In this document: positions 1 to 9,537 of the stretch, in pieces
Position numbering within the stretch: position 1 is the stretch's first letter
How the letters are laid out: every line of letters begins with the position of its first letter
NCBI RefSeq assembly: GCF_030812785.1
Contig: NZ_JAUSTJ010000002.1
Span: 1,116,001-1,180,000 of the forward strand
DNA from: Sphingomonas kyeonggiensis
GTDB taxonomy: Bacteria; Pseudomonadota; Alphaproteobacteria; Sphingomonadales; Sphingomonadaceae
DNA length: 64,000 bases
Reading direction: 5' to 3'
Position numbers and translations under genes: made by a program
The notes under the pieces: generated by a model
What the model was told of the DNA's origin: nothing
What the model saw: the letters and a program-made list of their open reading frames with translations, nothing else
The model's database searches: none

Positions 1-2
1 TC

Positions 3-1802
3 GACTGGCATCCGAGCGATCGCCAGACCCTCTATGTCCGCGGCTTCTATTCGAAGTTCACCGAGGACGAGATCCGTCCGCGCTACCGGCTGGACTTCAC
101 CACCACGGCCTTCACCGTCAATCCGGACGGCCTGACCGGCTTCGCCAATGGCGTGGCGAGCAGCGCCACCGGCACCCCTGGTTCGGGGCCGGAGCGCCGC
201 GAGGACCTGCGCCTCGACTACAAGGCCAAGTGGCTCGCCAGCGGCATGGTCGGCGGCACGACCGAGTTCGACGGCTTCAAGCTGGCCTATGAGGGCGGCT
301 ACAGCCGCAACCAGACGCTCGACCAGTTCCCGATCTGGCAGTTCCGCTGCAATCCGGGCCGCGTCACCTTCGACTTCAGCGAACCGCTGTACGTGGCGAA
401 GCCGGACACCGAGTGCACCGCCAACCAGATGCAGTTCCGGCAATATCAGTATTCGCACCAGCTCAACGACGAGACGATCTGGCAGGGCAAGATCGACGGC
501 ACGATCGATGTGAGCGACATCGGCTTCGTCAAGTTCGGCGCCAAGTACCGCAACACCGACCGCAGCTTCGACCAGGACACGCCGACCTGGGTGCGCGCCT
601 CGGCGACGGCGAACCGCTGGACGCTCGGCCAGTACAACCTCGGTGGCGCCGCGGTGTGCGTCTATCCCGACAATACCGGCCGCTGCTTCAGCAATGGCCC
701 GACCTTCGACATCCCGGCACTGCAGGCGTTCACCGCCCAGCATCTGGGCGATGCGCTGATGCCGCTCGACGCCGCGACCACGCTCGCCAACAATAGCCTG
801 TCCGACTTCCGGCTGAAGGAGAAGGTGTGGGCCGGCTATGTGATGGCCAATCTCACCTTTGGCGCGGTCACCGTGACGCCGGGCCTGCGCTACGAGCACA
901 CCAGCCTGGACGACCGCGGCAATGCGCTGAGGGGCGGCTCGGCGATCGTGCCCGTGGCAACGAAGAACAGCTATGACGACTTCTTGCCGTCGCTGGTCGT
1001 CAAGATCGCGCCGTCGGACCGGGTGATCGTCCGCCTGGCCTATTCGCGCAGCCTCGGCCGGCCGGAATATTCGAGCCTCAATCCCGGCGGCTCGATCAGC
1101 GCGCTGGGCACCGACAACAGTGCCTCGTTCGGCAATCCGAACCTGAAGCCCTATCGCGCCGACAATCTCGACGCGACCGCGGAATGGTACTTCGCACCGG
1201 GCGGCCTGTTCAGCGTCGGCGCCTTCGCCAAGTTCATCAAGAACCCGATCTTCAGCCAGGCCACGGTGCTGACCAACGCGACGATCCTGGGCGTCACCTA
1301 TCCCACGATCAGCGTCAGCCAGCCGTTCAACGCCGACAAGGGCGACATCATCGGCATCGAGGCGCAGTACCAGCAGCAGTTCACTTTCCTGCCGGGGCTG
1401 CTCTCGGGCCTGGGCGTGCAGCTGACCGGCACGCTGACCGACTCGAACCTGAAGCTGCCAAACGGGCGGACCTCGACCTTCCCGAGTCAGTCGCGCTATC
1501 TCTACGGCGCGGAACTCTTCTACCAGCGCGGGCCGGTGGAAGCGTCGGTTGCCTATCACAATACCGGCCATGCGCTGATCGCGGTCGGTGATCCTGCATA
1601 TAACGACCAGTATAATGACGATCTGCGCCGCCTCGACGCCAAGGCGAGCGTCGCGATCCTCAAGGGCGTGCGCATCTTTGCCGAAGCGCAGAATCTGACC
1701 GATGAGCCGACTCGCCAATACCAGGCCGGCAACCCGAACTGGATCATCCAGAACGAGCGCTATGGGCGGACCTTCTACATGGGCGTGTCGGCGAAGTTCT
1801 GA
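3..1802 (+). CDS. TonB-dependent receptor, C-terminal part (5' end outside window)
   Basis: An open frame runs in from the left edge and ends in a phenylalanine after a typical porin-like beta-barrel: many alternating aromatic/polar strands, RPEYSSLNPG and NLKPYRADNLD motifs of the barrel of TonB-dependent receptors, and the closing YGRTFYMGVSAKF strand. The plug domain and TonB box lie outside the window. The family imports siderophores, vitamins or oligosaccharides across the outer membrane using energy from TonB-ExbBD. The substrate cannot be told from this part. The stop overlaps the start of the next gene (TGATG), so the two are likely translated together. Confidence 0.9.
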   Translation, partial: DWHPSDRQTLYVRGFYSKFTEDEIRPRYRLDFTTTAFTVNPDGLTGFANGVASSATGTPGSGPERREDLRLDYKAKWLASGMVGGTTEFDGFKLAYEGGYSRNQTLDQFPIWQFRCNPGRVTFDFSEPLYVAKPDTECTANQMQFRQYQYSHQLNDETIWQGKIDGTIDVSDIGFVKFGAKYRNTDRSFDQDTPTWVRASATANRWTLGQYNLGGAAVCVYPDNTGRCFSNGPTFDIPALQAFTAQHLGDALMPLDAATTLANNSLSDFRLKEKVWAGYVMANLTFGAVTVTPGLRYEHTSLDDRGNALRGGSAIVPVATKNSYDDFLPSLVVKIAPSDRVIVRLAYSRSLGRPEYSSLNPGGSISALGTDNSASFGNPNLKPYRADNLDATAEWYFAPGGLFSVGAFAKFIKNPIFSQATVLTNATILGVTYPTISVSQPFNADKGDIIGIEAQYQQQFTFLPGLLSGLGVQLTGTLTDSNLKLPNGRTSTFPSQSRYLYGAELFYQRGPVEASVAYHNTGHALIAVGDPAYNDQYNDDLRRLDAKASVAILKGVRIFAEAQNLTDEPTRQYQAGNPNWIIQNERYGRTFYMGVSAKF

Positions 1803-2623
1803 TGCTGATCGCCTCGCTCCTGCTCCTGGCCGCCGCACCCGGTGGCCAGGATGCATCGCCGCCGCTGCGCGAAGCTCCCACGCTCGCCCCGGCCCAAGTC
1901 ACCGCGCGCTGGCCCGCCGAGGAAGCCAAGCAGGGCGTCGTCGCCGATGCCCGGCATTTCTATGCGATCAGCAACAATCTGATCGGCAAGTACGACAAGA
2001 AGACCGGCAAGCGGATTGCGCGCTGGGAGGGCGACAAAAGGCTCTACCCGCACATGAACTCCTGCGTGATCGACGCCGCGATGCTGGTTTGCGCGGCGTC
2101 CAACTATCCCGCGGTGCCGATGGCGAGCGCGGTCGAGTTCTTCGACACGCGCACGATGCAGCATGTGAAGAGCGTCGCGCTGGCGCCGTTTCCGGGCTCG
2201 CTGACCTGGATCGAGCGCAAGGGCGACAAATGGTGGGCGATGTTCGCCAACTATCCCGCCGATCATGGCGGCGAAGGCGGGCGCGATCATCGCTGGACGG
2301 TGCTGATGGAGCTGGATGCGCAGTTCCAGCCGCTCCGTTCCTGGCATTTCCCGCCCGAGTTGCTCGCCCGCTTCGCGCCGATGAGCAGCTCGGGCGGCTC
2401 CTGGGGCAAGGACGGGCTGCTCTATGTGACCGGCCACGACCGGCCCGAGCTTTATGCCGTTAAGCTGCCCGAGGCGGGCACGCTGCTCGAATGGGTGGCG
2501 ACGGTGCCGATCTCGACCAATGGCCAGGCGGTCACCTGGGACCCGGTGCAGCCGCGCACGCTCTGGTCGATCGAGCGCAAGGCGCGACAGGTGGTGGCGA
2601 GCCGGATACCGGCGGTGCGCTGA
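1802..2623 (+). CDS. Secreted protein of unknown function, coupled to the TonB-dependent receptor
   Basis: A 273-residue protein with a short hydrophobic N-terminus (MLIASLLLLAAAPGG) that looks like a signal peptide. The body has repeated beta-strand patterns with GKDGLLYVTGHDRPELY and TWDPVQPRTLWSIER, resembling a beta-propeller blade arrangement, but no known catalytic motif was recognised. The start overlaps the receptor stop by one base, so it probably serves the same uptake system in the periplasm. Function not assigned. Confidence 0.75.
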   Translation: MLIASLLLLAAAPGGQDASPPLREAPTLAPAQVTARWPAEEAKQGVVADARHFYAISNNLIGKYDKKTGKRIARWEGDKRLYPHMNSCVIDAAMLVCAASNYPAVPMASAVEFFDTRTMQHVKSVALAPFPGSLTWIERKGDKWWAMFANYPADHGGEGGRDHRWTVLMELDAQFQPLRSWHFPPELLARFAPMSSSGGSWGKDGLLYVTGHDRPELYAVKLPEAGTLLEWVATVPISTNGQAVTWDPVQPRTLWSIERKARQVVASRIPAVR

Positions 2624-2656
2624 GTGCCGCAGGCCGCTCTGATCTATTGCCATAAC

Positions 2657-2738
2657 TGCTCCCCGGCGAAAGCCGGGGCACAGGGTTTCTCTGCCGTCTC
2701 GCTCTGTTACCCTGGGCCCCGGCTTTCGCCGGGGAACA
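2657..2738. repeat. REPIN-like inverted pair of GC-rich palindromes
   Basis: Two copies of a hairpin, CCCCGGCGAAAGCCGGGG at 2661-2678 and its reverse complement at 2717-2734, each with a 7-bp stem and 4-base loop, flank a short spacer with AGGGTTTCTCTGCCG. A near-identical unit lies in the opposite orientation at 11,646-11,726. It sits between two convergent genes, as REP elements often do. Confidence 0.8.
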
Positions 2739-2767
2739 AGGGCGGGGAGCAGTTTGCAAAAGAACAG

Positions 2768-2806
2768 CGTGCAAAAGAAAAGGGGGAGCGTCGCCGCTCC
2801 CCCTTC
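2768..2806 (-). terminator. Rho-independent terminator of icd
   Basis: Read on the minus strand, an 8-bp stem GGGGGAGC (from 2803 down to 2796) pairs with GCTCCCCC (2789 to 2782) and is followed by TTTTCTTTTG. It starts 27 bases past the icd stop codon. Confidence 0.85.
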
Positions 2807-2829
2807 GCATTTCCGGTGATGCCGAAGGA

Positions 2830-4050
2830 TTAGGCCCAGGCAGCCATCTTGGCTTCGAGGTTCTCGCGGATCGCCTCGAAGAACTGCTCGGTGGTCATCC
2901 AGGGCTGATCCGGACCGATCAGGATCGCGAGATCCTTGGTCATCTTGCCGCTCTCGACGGTCTCGATGCAGACCTGCTCGAGCGTCTCGGCGAAGCGGGT
3001 GACGTCCGGGGTGTTGTCGAACTTGCCGCGGAACGACAGGCCCTGGGTCCAGGCGAAGATCGACGCGATCGGGTTGGTCGAGGTCGCCTTGCCCTGCTGG
3101 TGCATGCGGTAGTGACGGGTGACGGTGCCGTGGGCGGCTTCCGCCTCGATCGTCTTGCCGTCCGGCGACATCAGCACCGAGGTCATCAGGCCGAGCGAGC
3201 CGAAGCCCTGCGCGACGGTGTCCGACTGGACGTCGCCGTCATAGTTCTTGCAGGCCCAGACGAACTTGCCCGACCACTTGAGCGCCGAGGCGACCATGTC
3301 GTCGATCAGGCGGTGCTCGTAGACGATGCCGGCGGCCTTGAACTTGTCGGCGAACTCGGCGTCGAAGGTCTCCTGGAACAGGTCCTTGAAGCGGCCGTCA
3401 TAGGCCTTGAGGATCGTGTTCTTGGTCGAGAGATACAGCGGCCAGCCGCGATCGAGCGCATAGTTCATGCTCGCCTTGGCGAAGTCGCGGATCGACTCGT
3501 CGAGGTTGTACATGCCCATGGCAACGCCGGCGCTCGGGAAGTCGAACACTTCATATTCGAGCTCGTCGCCATTGGTGCCGACCCACTTCATCGTGAGCTT
3601 GCCGGCGCCCGGGACCTTGAAATCGGTCGCGCGGTACTGGTCGCCGAACGCGTGACGGCCGACGACGATCGGGTCAGTCCAGCCCGGGACGAGGCGGGGA
3701 ACGTTCTTGATCACGATCGGCTCGCGGAACACGACACCGCCCAGGATGTTGCGGATCGTGCCGTTCGGCGACTTCCACATTTTCTTGAGCTTGAATTCCT
3801 CGACGCGGGCCTCGTCCGGGGTGATCGTGGCGCACTTCACGCCGACGCCGTACTGCTGGATCGCCTTGGCGGAATCGATCGTCACCTGGTCGTCGGTCGC
3901 GTCGCGATTCTCGACCGAGAGGTCGTAGTACTTCAGATCGATGTCGAGGTACGGCTTGATCAGGCGCTCACGGATCCACTGCCAGATGATCCGCGTCATT
4001 TCGTCGCCGTCGATCTCCACGACGGGCGTTGCAACCTTGATCTTCGCCAT
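2830..4050 (-). CDS. icd: NADP-dependent isocitrate dehydrogenase
   Basis: A 406-residue protein that converts isocitrate and NADP+ to 2-oxoglutarate, CO2 and NADPH in the TCA cycle. The sequence matches the eukaryote-like (type II, homodimeric) class: [14 protein letters not shown] near residues 10-24, the substrate-binding SPNGTIRN at 94-101, and the [11 protein letters not shown] nucleotide-binding stretch in the last third. Full length for the class. It stands alone, with its own hairpin terminator downstream and a REP-type repeat upstream. Confidence 0.97.
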   Translation of the reverse strand: MAKIKVATPVVEIDGDEMTRIIWQWIRERLIKPYLDIDLKYYDLSVENRDATDDQVTIDSAKAIQQYGVGVKCATITPDEARVEEFKLKKMWKSPNGTIRNILGGVVFREPIVIKNVPRLVPGWTDPIVVGRHAFGDQYRATDFKVPGAGKLTMKWVGTNGDELEYEVFDFPSAGVAMGMYNLDESIRDFAKASMNYALDRGWPLYLSTKNTILKAYDGRFKDLFQETFDAEFADKFKAAGIVYEHRLIDDMVASALKWSGKFVWACKNYDGDVQSDTVAQGFGSLGLMTSVLMSPDGKTIEAEAAHGTVTRHYRMHQQGKATSTNPIASIFAWTQGLSFRGKFDNTPDVTRFAETLEQVCIETVESGKMTKDLAILIGPDQPWMTTEQFFEAIRENLEAKMAAWA

Positions 4051-4169
4051 TGCTCGCTGTTCCTTTTAAAGGGTTTGGGCGAGCGTCTAGGAGGATGGGG
4101 CGGGGGGATCAAGCCACCCCTCGGGGATCGATCTCAGCTCGTCGCTGATGCGCCCCCGAATATTTCTCC

Positions 4170-4250
4170 GTCATCCTCGCGAAGGCGGGGATCCAGAGTC
4201 GCGAGGGACATCGCTCCGTTACCCTAGATCCCCGCCTTCGCGGGGATGAC
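4170..4250. repeat. REP-type inverted repeat (CCCCGCGAAGGCGGGG family)
   Basis: Two 24-base arms, beginning GTCATCCTCGCGAAGGCGGG at 4170 and its complement ending GGGGATGAC at 4250, match at 23 of 24 positions around a 33-base spacer. The core GATCCCCGCCTTCGCGGGG hairpin is a common alphaproteobacterial intergenic repeat. It differs in core sequence from the repeats at 2,657 and 11,646. The rest of the 211-base gap holds nothing else recognisable. Confidence 0.8.
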
Positions 4251-4261
4251 GGGAAGGAAGC

Positions 4262-4879
4262 TCAGTCGTTCCAGGCCCACCAGAGCTGCGCGGGCGGGAT
4301 ATTGATCCATTCCATGGCGTGATCGATGTGCGACCAGTGCGGGGTGAGGAAGTTCTTCACGCGCGGGTTGTACTGGTAGACCAGGAAAGCGCCGCCCTTG
4401 CGGATGATCTCGCGGGTCGCCTTGGCGATCGCGTCGCCCACGCCCGGCGGCAAGGTCGAGAAGGGCAGCCCCGAGGCGATGTAATCGGCATGCTCGAAGC
4501 CGTGATCGGCGACGATCTGCTTCACGTCCGCCGCCGAGCCCTGGATCGCGATCAGGCGCGGATCGGGGATGCTCTGCTTCAGGTAGCGGATGAAATCGGG
4601 GTTGGTGTCGATCACGATCAGCTTCGCGTCGGGTGCGAGTCGATCGAGGATCGGGCGGGTGAAGGTGCCGACGCCCGGGCCGTACTCGACGAACAGCTTG
4701 GTGTTCTCCCAGTCGACCGGGGCGAGCATCTTGTTGATCACGAAGCGGGAGGAGGGCGCCACCGCGCCGACCATCACTGGCCGCTTGAGGAATCCCCGGA
4801 AGAACATGCCCCAGGGCGACGGTGCGCCGGCGGGGCGGCGGTTACGCGTACGGGCCTTGGCGGCGGTGGAAGCGGGCAT
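4262..4879 (-). CDS. Class I SAM-dependent methyltransferase (phospholipid N-methyltransferase-like)
   Basis: About 205 residues. The Rossmann SAM-binding motif VEYGPGVGTFTRPIL and the acidic end of strand 2 (LIVIDTNPDF) are clear, and the later ASGLPFSTLP matches the substrate-side motif of PmtA-like and rRNA-adenine-dimethylase-like enzymes. The basic N-terminus followed by FFRGFLKRPVMVGAVAPSS is typical of phosphatidylethanolamine N-methyltransferase homologues. That suggests methylation of phosphatidylethanolamine, fitting the psd-pssA pair downstream, but a different small or lipid substrate is possible. I chose the ATG at 4879 because AAGGTCG precedes it; an in-frame start further upstream at 4924 lacks a ribosome site. 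Confidence 0.8.
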   Translation of the reverse strand: MPASTAAKARTRNRRPAGAPSPWGMFFRGFLKRPVMVGAVAPSSRFVINKMLAPVDWENTKLFVEYGPGVGTFTRPILDRLAPDAKLIVIDTNPDFIRYLKQSIPDPRLIAIQGSAADVKQIVADHGFEHADYIASGLPFSTLPPGVGDAIAKATREIIRKGGAFLVYQYNPRVKNFLTPHWSHIDHAMEWINIPPAQLWWAWND

Positions 4880-5030
4880 GGGCGACCTTATTACAATTTG
4901 GGGACAGTCGCGGCATTTGGGCAATTCGAACGAACATGCAAGCGGCGTGGTTGCATTTCACCGCATCCGAGTGGTTCAGTTGTGGGCAAGTTAGGGTACG
5001 TCATCCTTCTTCGCATAGGAGGGAGGACGC

Positions 5031-5426
5031 ATGATCCTAACGATGATGGCGCTGTTGCTGGCGGTGCAGCAGCAGCGCGAGCCCGATATCGCGCGGCTGG
5101 AGATGCTGAGCACGGCGGACAGATTCGATCCGATCACCGACGCGGAGCTGGTCGCGGTGGTCAAGGCGCCGTTCGATCCGAAAAGCGAGGTGCGCACATG
5201 GAAGCTTGCGGTGGGGCTGCACCGCGGCGTGCCAGTGGTCGCCACCTACACCTGCTCGGACTTGTGCCCCGACAATACCAAGCGAATCATCCGCTACAAC
5301 GTGACCGCCGGTGCGGCGTGCGACCGGGTGGGCGGAGTCTCAAAGGACATTGTCGTGCCCAAGGGGATCGGCGTTGGGCCTCGGCGCTATTGCCTGCCGG
5401 CGGTAACGGCCCCGTTCCAGAACTAG
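5031..5426 (+). CDS. Small secreted protein of unknown function
   Basis: 131 residues with a strong ribosome site (AGGAGGGAGGACGC before ATG) and a hydrophobic start, MILTMMALLLAVQQQ, that may be a signal peptide. The mature part holds three or four cysteines (TYTCSDLCPDNTK, AACDRVGG, RRYCLPAV), suggesting disulfides in the periplasm. No family recognised. Confidence 0.7.
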   Translation: MILTMMALLLAVQQQREPDIARLEMLSTADRFDPITDAELVAVVKAPFDPKSEVRTWKLAVGLHRGVPVVATYTCSDLCPDNTKRIIRYNVTAGAACDRVGGVSKDIVVPKGIGVGPRRYCLPAVTAPFQN

Positions 5427-5487
5427 GAGGGATAGAGCGGGCTCCACACGCGTTGTGTTGACCGCGACACGCAGCTAGAGCCTACCG

Positions 5488-6216
5488 ATGGCATCTATTG
5501 ACAAGCCCCCGCTCGGCACCCCCACGGTGAAGTGGCGTTTCCCCGACATTCACCCCGAGGGCCGCAAATATGTGGCGATCGCCGCTGCGATCGCGTTGCT
5601 CAGCCTTTTCGTGTTCGATTTCATCACTTGGCCTTTGGTGTTCCTCACCTTCGGCGTCGCGGCCTTCTTCCGCGATCCGATCCGCGTGACGCCGCAGGGC
5701 GAGGGGATGCTGATCGCCCCGGCCGACGGGCTGGTCACGATGATCCAGCGCGTCGAGCTGCCGCCCGAGCTGCGCGGTCCGCAGGCGCTGGGCGAGGCGC
5801 CGATGGTGCGCGTGTCGATCTTCATGAGCGTGTTCGACGTGCACGTGAACCGCACGCCGATCACCGGCACGATCCGCCACGTCATCTATATCTCCGGCCG
5901 CTTCCTCAACGCCGACCTCGACAAGGCGAGCGAGGAGAATGAGCGCCAGCACTTCATCGTCGAGGACCGGAACGGGCTGCGCATCGGTTTCACCCAGATC
6001 GCCGGCCTGGTCGCGCGGCGCATCGTCAGCTTCACCAAGCCGGGCGACATGGTCGTGGCTGGCCAGCGCGTCGGCCTGATCCGCTTCGGCAGCCGCGTCG
6101 ACGTGTTCCTGCCCGAGGATTATGCAGCCCAGGTCACGCTCGGCCAGCGCACGATCGCGGGCGAGACGGTCATCGCCAAGAAGGGGGCCGCGGCCGTCAG
6201 CGGCATCTCGCAGTGA
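5488..6216 (+). CDS. psd: Phosphatidylserine decarboxylase proenzyme
   Basis: 242 residues. It decarboxylates phosphatidylserine to phosphatidylethanolamine at the inner membrane. The self-cleavage site that makes the pyruvoyl group is the RFGSRVD motif, Gly201-Ser202. [13 protein letters not shown] near residues 112-124 is the family signature, and two hydrophobic segments (about 29-43 and 48-60) anchor the beta chain. It belongs to the short class that lacks the long N-terminus of the E. coli enzyme. Its stop overlaps the pssA start (GTGA), so the two successive pathway steps are made together. Confidence 0.96.
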   Translation: MASIDKPPLGTPTVKWRFPDIHPEGRKYVAIAAAIALLSLFVFDFITWPLVFLTFGVAAFFRDPIRVTPQGEGMLIAPADGLVTMIQRVELPPELRGPQALGEAPMVRVSIFMSVFDVHVNRTPITGTIRHVIYISGRFLNADLDKASEENERQHFIVEDRNGLRIGFTQIAGLVARRIVSFTKPGDMVVAGQRVGLIRFGSRVDVFLPEDYAAQVTLGQRTIAGETVIAKKGAAAVSGISQ

Positions 6217-7043
6217 GCGACCGGCGCGGCGACACGCGGCTGCCGCGCACGCTGCGGCCGCGCCGCATGCGGCGGATGCGGCCGGTGCGCGGCATCCCGC
6301 TGCGCGCCATCGCGCCCAATGCGGTGACCGCGCTGGCGCTGTGTTCGGGATTGACCGCGATACGGTTTGCCATCGACGGAAAATGGGAACTGGCGGTTCT
6401 CATGGTCCTGATCGCGGGTTTGCTCGACGGCATCGACGGCAAGATCGCCCGGATGATGCGCGGCGAGAGCCGGTTCGGTGCCGAGCTGGACAGCCTGTCC
6501 GACGCGATCTCGTTCGGCGTCGCGCCGGCGCTGATCCTTTATCTCTGGTCGCTGCAGACGATCGGCCGGTTCGGCTGGATGATCGCGCTGGTCCATGCCC
6601 TGTTCTGCGCGCTGCGCCTGGCGCGGTTCAACGCGCAGATCGACGCCGAGGAGCAGCCACACAAGTCGGCGGGCTTCCTCACCGGCGTGCCCGCCCCCGC
6701 GGCAGCGGTGCTGGCCTTGCTGCCGCTCTATCTCTGGCTGTTCACCGACGAGCCGCATTTGCGCTCGCCGGCGGTGGTGGCGCCCTGGACGGCGTTCATC
6801 GCGGTGCTGATGATCTCGAGCGTCGCGACCTTCGCGCCGCATGTCCGCCTGAAGCAGCGCATCCGCTTCGAGGCGATCGCCGTGCTGGTCGTACTGGTTG
6901 CGGCGCTGGTCGCCGCACCCTGGCCGACGCTGGCGGTGATCGCGATCCTGTACCTGGTCTCGATCCCGTTCAGCGTGCGGAGCTACCGCAAGGTCAGGCA
7001 GCTGCGCGCAGCGGGAACGGTGCGGGGCGGCGCGCCGGACTAG
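6213..7043 (+). CDS. pssA: CDP-diacylglycerol-serine O-phosphatidyltransferase
   Basis: 276 residues. It joins serine to CDP-diacylglycerol, giving phosphatidylserine, the substrate of the Psd enzyme encoded just upstream. The CDP-alcohol phosphotransferase motif is complete: Asp75-Gly76-x2-Ala79-Arg80-x8-Gly89-x3-Asp93-x3-Asp97. Several membrane segments follow. The N-terminus is unusually arginine-rich ([17 protein letters not shown]), probably facing the cytoplasm. The GTG start lies within the psd stop. Its last 50 bases overlap the opposite-strand gene ending at 6,994. Confidence 0.95.
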   Translation: MSDRRGDTRLPRTLRPRRMRRMRPVRGIPLRAIAPNAVTALALCSGLTAIRFAIDGKWELAVLMVLIAGLLDGIDGKIARMMRGESRFGAELDSLSDAISFGVAPALILYLWSLQTIGRFGWMIALVHALFCALRLARFNAQIDAEEQPHKSAGFLTGVPAPAAAVLALLPLYLWLFTDEPHLRSPAVVAPWTAFIAVLMISSVATFAPHVRLKQRIRFEAIAVLVVLVAALVAAPWPTLAVIAILYLVSIPFSVRSYRKVRQLRAAGTVRGGAPD

Positions 7044-7212
7044 CGTAGCGTACGGTGACACGGCTGGGCACCAGCTCGGGCAGCGGGCGGGCAACGTTGC
7101 GACCGAGTAGCTCGCGCATGCGGGGAAGCTGGCCAGCCACCGAGGTGGCGATCGTCCAGAGGGAAACCGCGAAAGCGGTGCCGAGCAGCAGATAAGCGAA
7201 CAGCGAAACCAT
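6994..7212 (-). CDS. Small membrane protein under a LexA-type promoter
   Basis: 72 residues: one N-terminal membrane helix (MVSLFAYLLLGTAFAVSLW) and a basic, proline-rich tail. The ATG at 7212 follows AGGAGGAAGTCTTT, a near-perfect ribosome site, which is why I chose it over an in-frame start at 7257. Upstream, a TTGACA -35 box with a LexA-type GAAC-N7-GAAC site overlaps the promoter. A LexA-controlled single-helix protein recalls Caulobacter SidA, an SOS-induced division inhibitor, but no sequence identity is claimed. The 3' end overlaps the end of pssA on the other strand. Confidence 0.65.
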   Translation of the reverse strand: MVSLFAYLLLGTAFAVSLWTIATSVAGQLPRMRELLGRNVARPLPELVPSRVTVRYASPARRPAPFPLRAAA

Positions 7213-7300
7213 AAAGACTTCCTCCTGGGCGAGGGACCGCTCCAGATGCCGGACCAATGTCCGGCGGGCTGGCTGCGTTCCTTGAACCGCTTATGTACGG

Positions 7301-7329
7301 TTAATGTTCCGCGGATGTTCCATTGTCAA
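7301..7329 (-). promoter_or_regulatory. Promoter with LexA (SOS) box
   Basis: On the minus strand, TTGACA (7329-7324), a 17-base spacer and CATTAA (7306-7301) form a promoter. Between and over them lies GAAC-N7-GAAC (7320-7306), the LexA site of alphaproteobacteria. It lies 89 bases upstream of the small membrane protein gene. Confidence 0.65.
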
Positions 7330-7443
7330 CACCAAATGGAACAAAAGTGAACAAAGGCGTCCCGCGCCGTACGCAGAGGAAGATGGGGCCGCCGCCGCGG
7401 AGGCCCATTCGCACCTTCGTATGAAGCTGATGGGAACAGGCGG

Positions 7444-7472
7444 TTGCGCTCGTCCGCGCTTTCGGCTAGGGG
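7444..7472 (+). promoter_or_regulatory. Probable rpsB promoter
   Basis: TTGCGC (7444-7449), 17 bases, TAGGGG (7467-7472). The same layout, TTGTCC-N17-TAGGGT, precedes pyrH. The remainder of the 356-base gap from 7,213 to 7,568 holds the LexA promoter and no gene that I can support. Confidence 0.45.
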
Positions 7473-7568
7473 CGCCGCCTCAACCCCGCATGGGAAGCAT
7501 CATAACCCGGTGCCGAACGCCGTTCGGTCACTCGCTTCCCAGAGGAACAACCGGAAGGAGTTATCCCT

Positions 7569-8366
7569 ATGGCGGCACCCGTCGTCACCCTGCAGCAGCT
7601 GCTCGAATCGGGCGCGCACTTCGGTCACCAGACCCACCGCTGGAACCCGAAGATGAAGCCCTACATCTTCGGCGAGCGCAACGGCGTTCACATCATCGAC
7701 CTCTCGCAGACCGTGCCGCTCTTCGCGCGCGCTCTCGAGTTCGTGAACTCGACCGTCGCCGCCGGCGGCAAGGTCCTGTTCGTCGGCACCAAGCGCCAGG
7801 CGCAGGAGCCGATCGCCGAGGCAGCCCGCCGCGCGAACCAGCACTTCGTCAACCATCGCTGGCTGGGCGGCATGCTCACCAACTGGAAGACCATCTCGCA
7901 GTCGATCAAGCGCCTCAAGACGCTCGAGGAGCAGCTGTCGGGCGACACGCACGGCCTGACCAAGAAGGAAGTGCTGCAGCTCACCCGTGAACGCGACAAG
8001 CTCGAGCTCTCGCTCGGCGGCATCCGTGACATGGGCGGCCTGCCCGACGTGATGTTCGTGATCGACGCGAACAAGGAAGAGCTGGCGATCAAGGAAGCCA
8101 ACACGCTTGGCATCCCCGTCGTCGCGATCCTCGACTCGAACGTCAGCCCGGACGGCATCGCCTTCCCGGTTCCGGCGAACGACGACGCCTCGCGCGCCAT
8201 CCGCCTGTACTGCGAAGCGATCGCCATCGCGGCGACCCGCGGCAACCAGGACCGCCAGGCGAGCTTCGGCGTCGACCTGGGCGCCCAGGAAGTCGCTCCG
8301 GTCGAGCCGGCCCTGACCGAGGTTTCGGAGCAGGCCGTCGAGGGCGAGCGTCAGATCGACGCGTAA
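7569..8366 (+). CDS. rpsB: 30S ribosomal protein uS2
   Basis: 265 residues. It binds near the head-body junction of the small subunit and helps recruit S1. [21 protein letters not shown] near the start and the [15 protein letters not shown] and DRKDL-equivalent regions are standard S2 features. GGAAGGAG lies a few bases upstream of the ATG. It is followed by tsf in the usual order, with a 216-base gap that holds a long hairpin and a repeat. Confidence 0.97.
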   Translation: MAAPVVTLQQLLESGAHFGHQTHRWNPKMKPYIFGERNGVHIIDLSQTVPLFARALEFVNSTVAAGGKVLFVGTKRQAQEPIAEAARRANQHFVNHRWLGGMLTNWKTISQSIKRLKTLEEQLSGDTHGLTKKEVLQLTRERDKLELSLGGIRDMGGLPDVMFVIDANKEELAIKEANTLGIPVVAILDSNVSPDGIAFPVPANDDASRAIRLYCEAIAIAATRGNQDRQASFGVDLGAQEVAPVEPALTEVSEQAVEGERQIDA

Positions 8367-8381
8367 GTTGAAACTGGCTGT

Positions 8382-8426
8382 CTTCGAACTGACATAGGCG
8401 CGCACTAGGCGGCCGTCAGTTCGAAG
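8382..8426 (+). terminator. Long-stem hairpin after rpsB (possible attenuator)
   Basis: A perfect 12-bp stem, CTTCGAACTGAC (8382-8393) with GTCAGTTCGAAG (8415-8426), and a 21-base loop. No U-run follows directly, so it may be a processing site or attenuator between rpsB and tsf and not a simple terminator. Confidence 0.5.
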
Positions 8427-8441
8427 GCGCCGATCCTTTCT

Positions 8442-8530
8442 CCCGTTCGTGCTGCGTTTGTCGAAGCACCGTCTTCCTTCCGGCGCCCGGCAAGAGAGAA
8501 CGGACCTTCGACAAGCGCAGGGCGAACGGG
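8442..8530. repeat. Inverted repeat of the CCTTCGACAAG...GCGAACGGG type
   Basis: Two 25-base arms (8442-8466 and 8506-8530) match at 22 of 25 positions as inverted copies, beginning CCCGTTCG and ending CGAACGGG. The right arm is followed by TTTTACAT, so the pair could also stop transcription. The motif resembles a widespread sphingomonad intergenic repeat. Confidence 0.65.
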
Positions 8531-8582
8531 TTTTACATAGATGGCCGGGCTACGCCCCGGCTGCCAGCTAGAGGAATTGAAC

Positions 8583-9515
8583 ATGGCCGAGATCACCGCA
8601 GCAGCCGTGAAGGAACTCCGCGAGAAGAGCGGCGCCGGCATGATGGACTGCAAGAAGGCGCTGGCCGAGACCAATGGCGACATGGAAGCCGCAGTCGACT
8701 GGCTGCGCACCAAGGGCCTCGCCGCCGCTGCCAAGAAGTCGAGCCGCACCGCCGCTGAAGGCCTGGTCGGCCTCGAAGTCTCGGGCACCAAGGGCGTGGC
8801 CGTCGAAGTCAACTCGCAGACCGACTTCGTCGCCAAGAACGAGATCTTCCAGACCTTCGTTCGCGACGTGACCTCGGTCGCGCTCGAGCTGGGCGACGAT
8901 CTCGAGACGATCAAGGCGGCTCCGCTGCCCGCCGGCACCGTCGAGGAAGTGCTGACCAACAACATCTCGACGATCGGCGAGAACCAGGTTCTCCGCCGCG
9001 CCAAGAAGGTCGAAGTCGCCAACGGTGCGGTGATCCCGTACGTCCACAACGCCGCGGCTCCGGGCCTGGGCAAGATCGGCGTGCTCGTCGCGCTCGAGTC
9101 GGACGCCGCTGCCGACGTGCTCGAGCCGCTCGGCAAGCAGATCGCGATGCACATCGCGGCTGCCTTCCCGCTGGCGCTGTCGGTCGAGGACCTCGATCCG
9201 GAGCTGGTCGAGCGTGAGGCCGCGATCCTGCGCGAGAAGAACGCCGACAAGATCGTCGGCAAGTCGGCCGAGGTTGCGGAGAAGATCCTCAACGGGCCGA
9301 TCGAGAAGTTCAAGAAGGAGAACGCGCTCCTCACCCAGCTCTTCGTGATGGACGGCAAGACCCCGGTCGCCGACGTCATCGCCAAGGCGGGCAAGGACGC
9401 CGGCGCCTCGATCGTGCTGAAGGACTATGTCCGCTTCCAGCTCGGCGAAGGCATCGAGAAGGAAGAGAGCGACTTCGCCGCCGAAGTGGCTGCGACCGCT
9501 GGTCTCACCAAGTAA
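8583..9515 (+). CDS. tsf: Translation elongation factor Ts
   Basis: 310 residues. It is the nucleotide exchange factor for EF-Tu. The conserved N-terminal module ([19 protein letters not shown]) and the core motif SQTDFVAKN ([13 protein letters not shown]) are present. I chose the ATG at 8583 because GAGGAATTGAAC precedes it and it gives the family N-terminus MAEITA; an upstream in-frame ATG would add 14 unsupported residues. A hairpin terminator follows. Confidence 0.97.
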   Translation: MAEITAAAVKELREKSGAGMMDCKKALAETNGDMEAAVDWLRTKGLAAAAKKSSRTAAEGLVGLEVSGTKGVAVEVNSQTDFVAKNEIFQTFVRDVTSVALELGDDLETIKAAPLPAGTVEEVLTNNISTIGENQVLRRAKKVEVANGAVIPYVHNAAAPGLGKIGVLVALESDAAADVLEPLGKQIAMHIAAAFPLALSVEDLDPELVEREAAILREKNADKIVGKSAEVAEKILNGPIEKFKKENALLTQLFVMDGKTPVADVIAKAGKDAGASIVLKDYVRFQLGEGIEKEESDFAAEVAATAGLTK

Positions 9516-9537
9516 GGTCTTCCCGGACCTGAATGCG

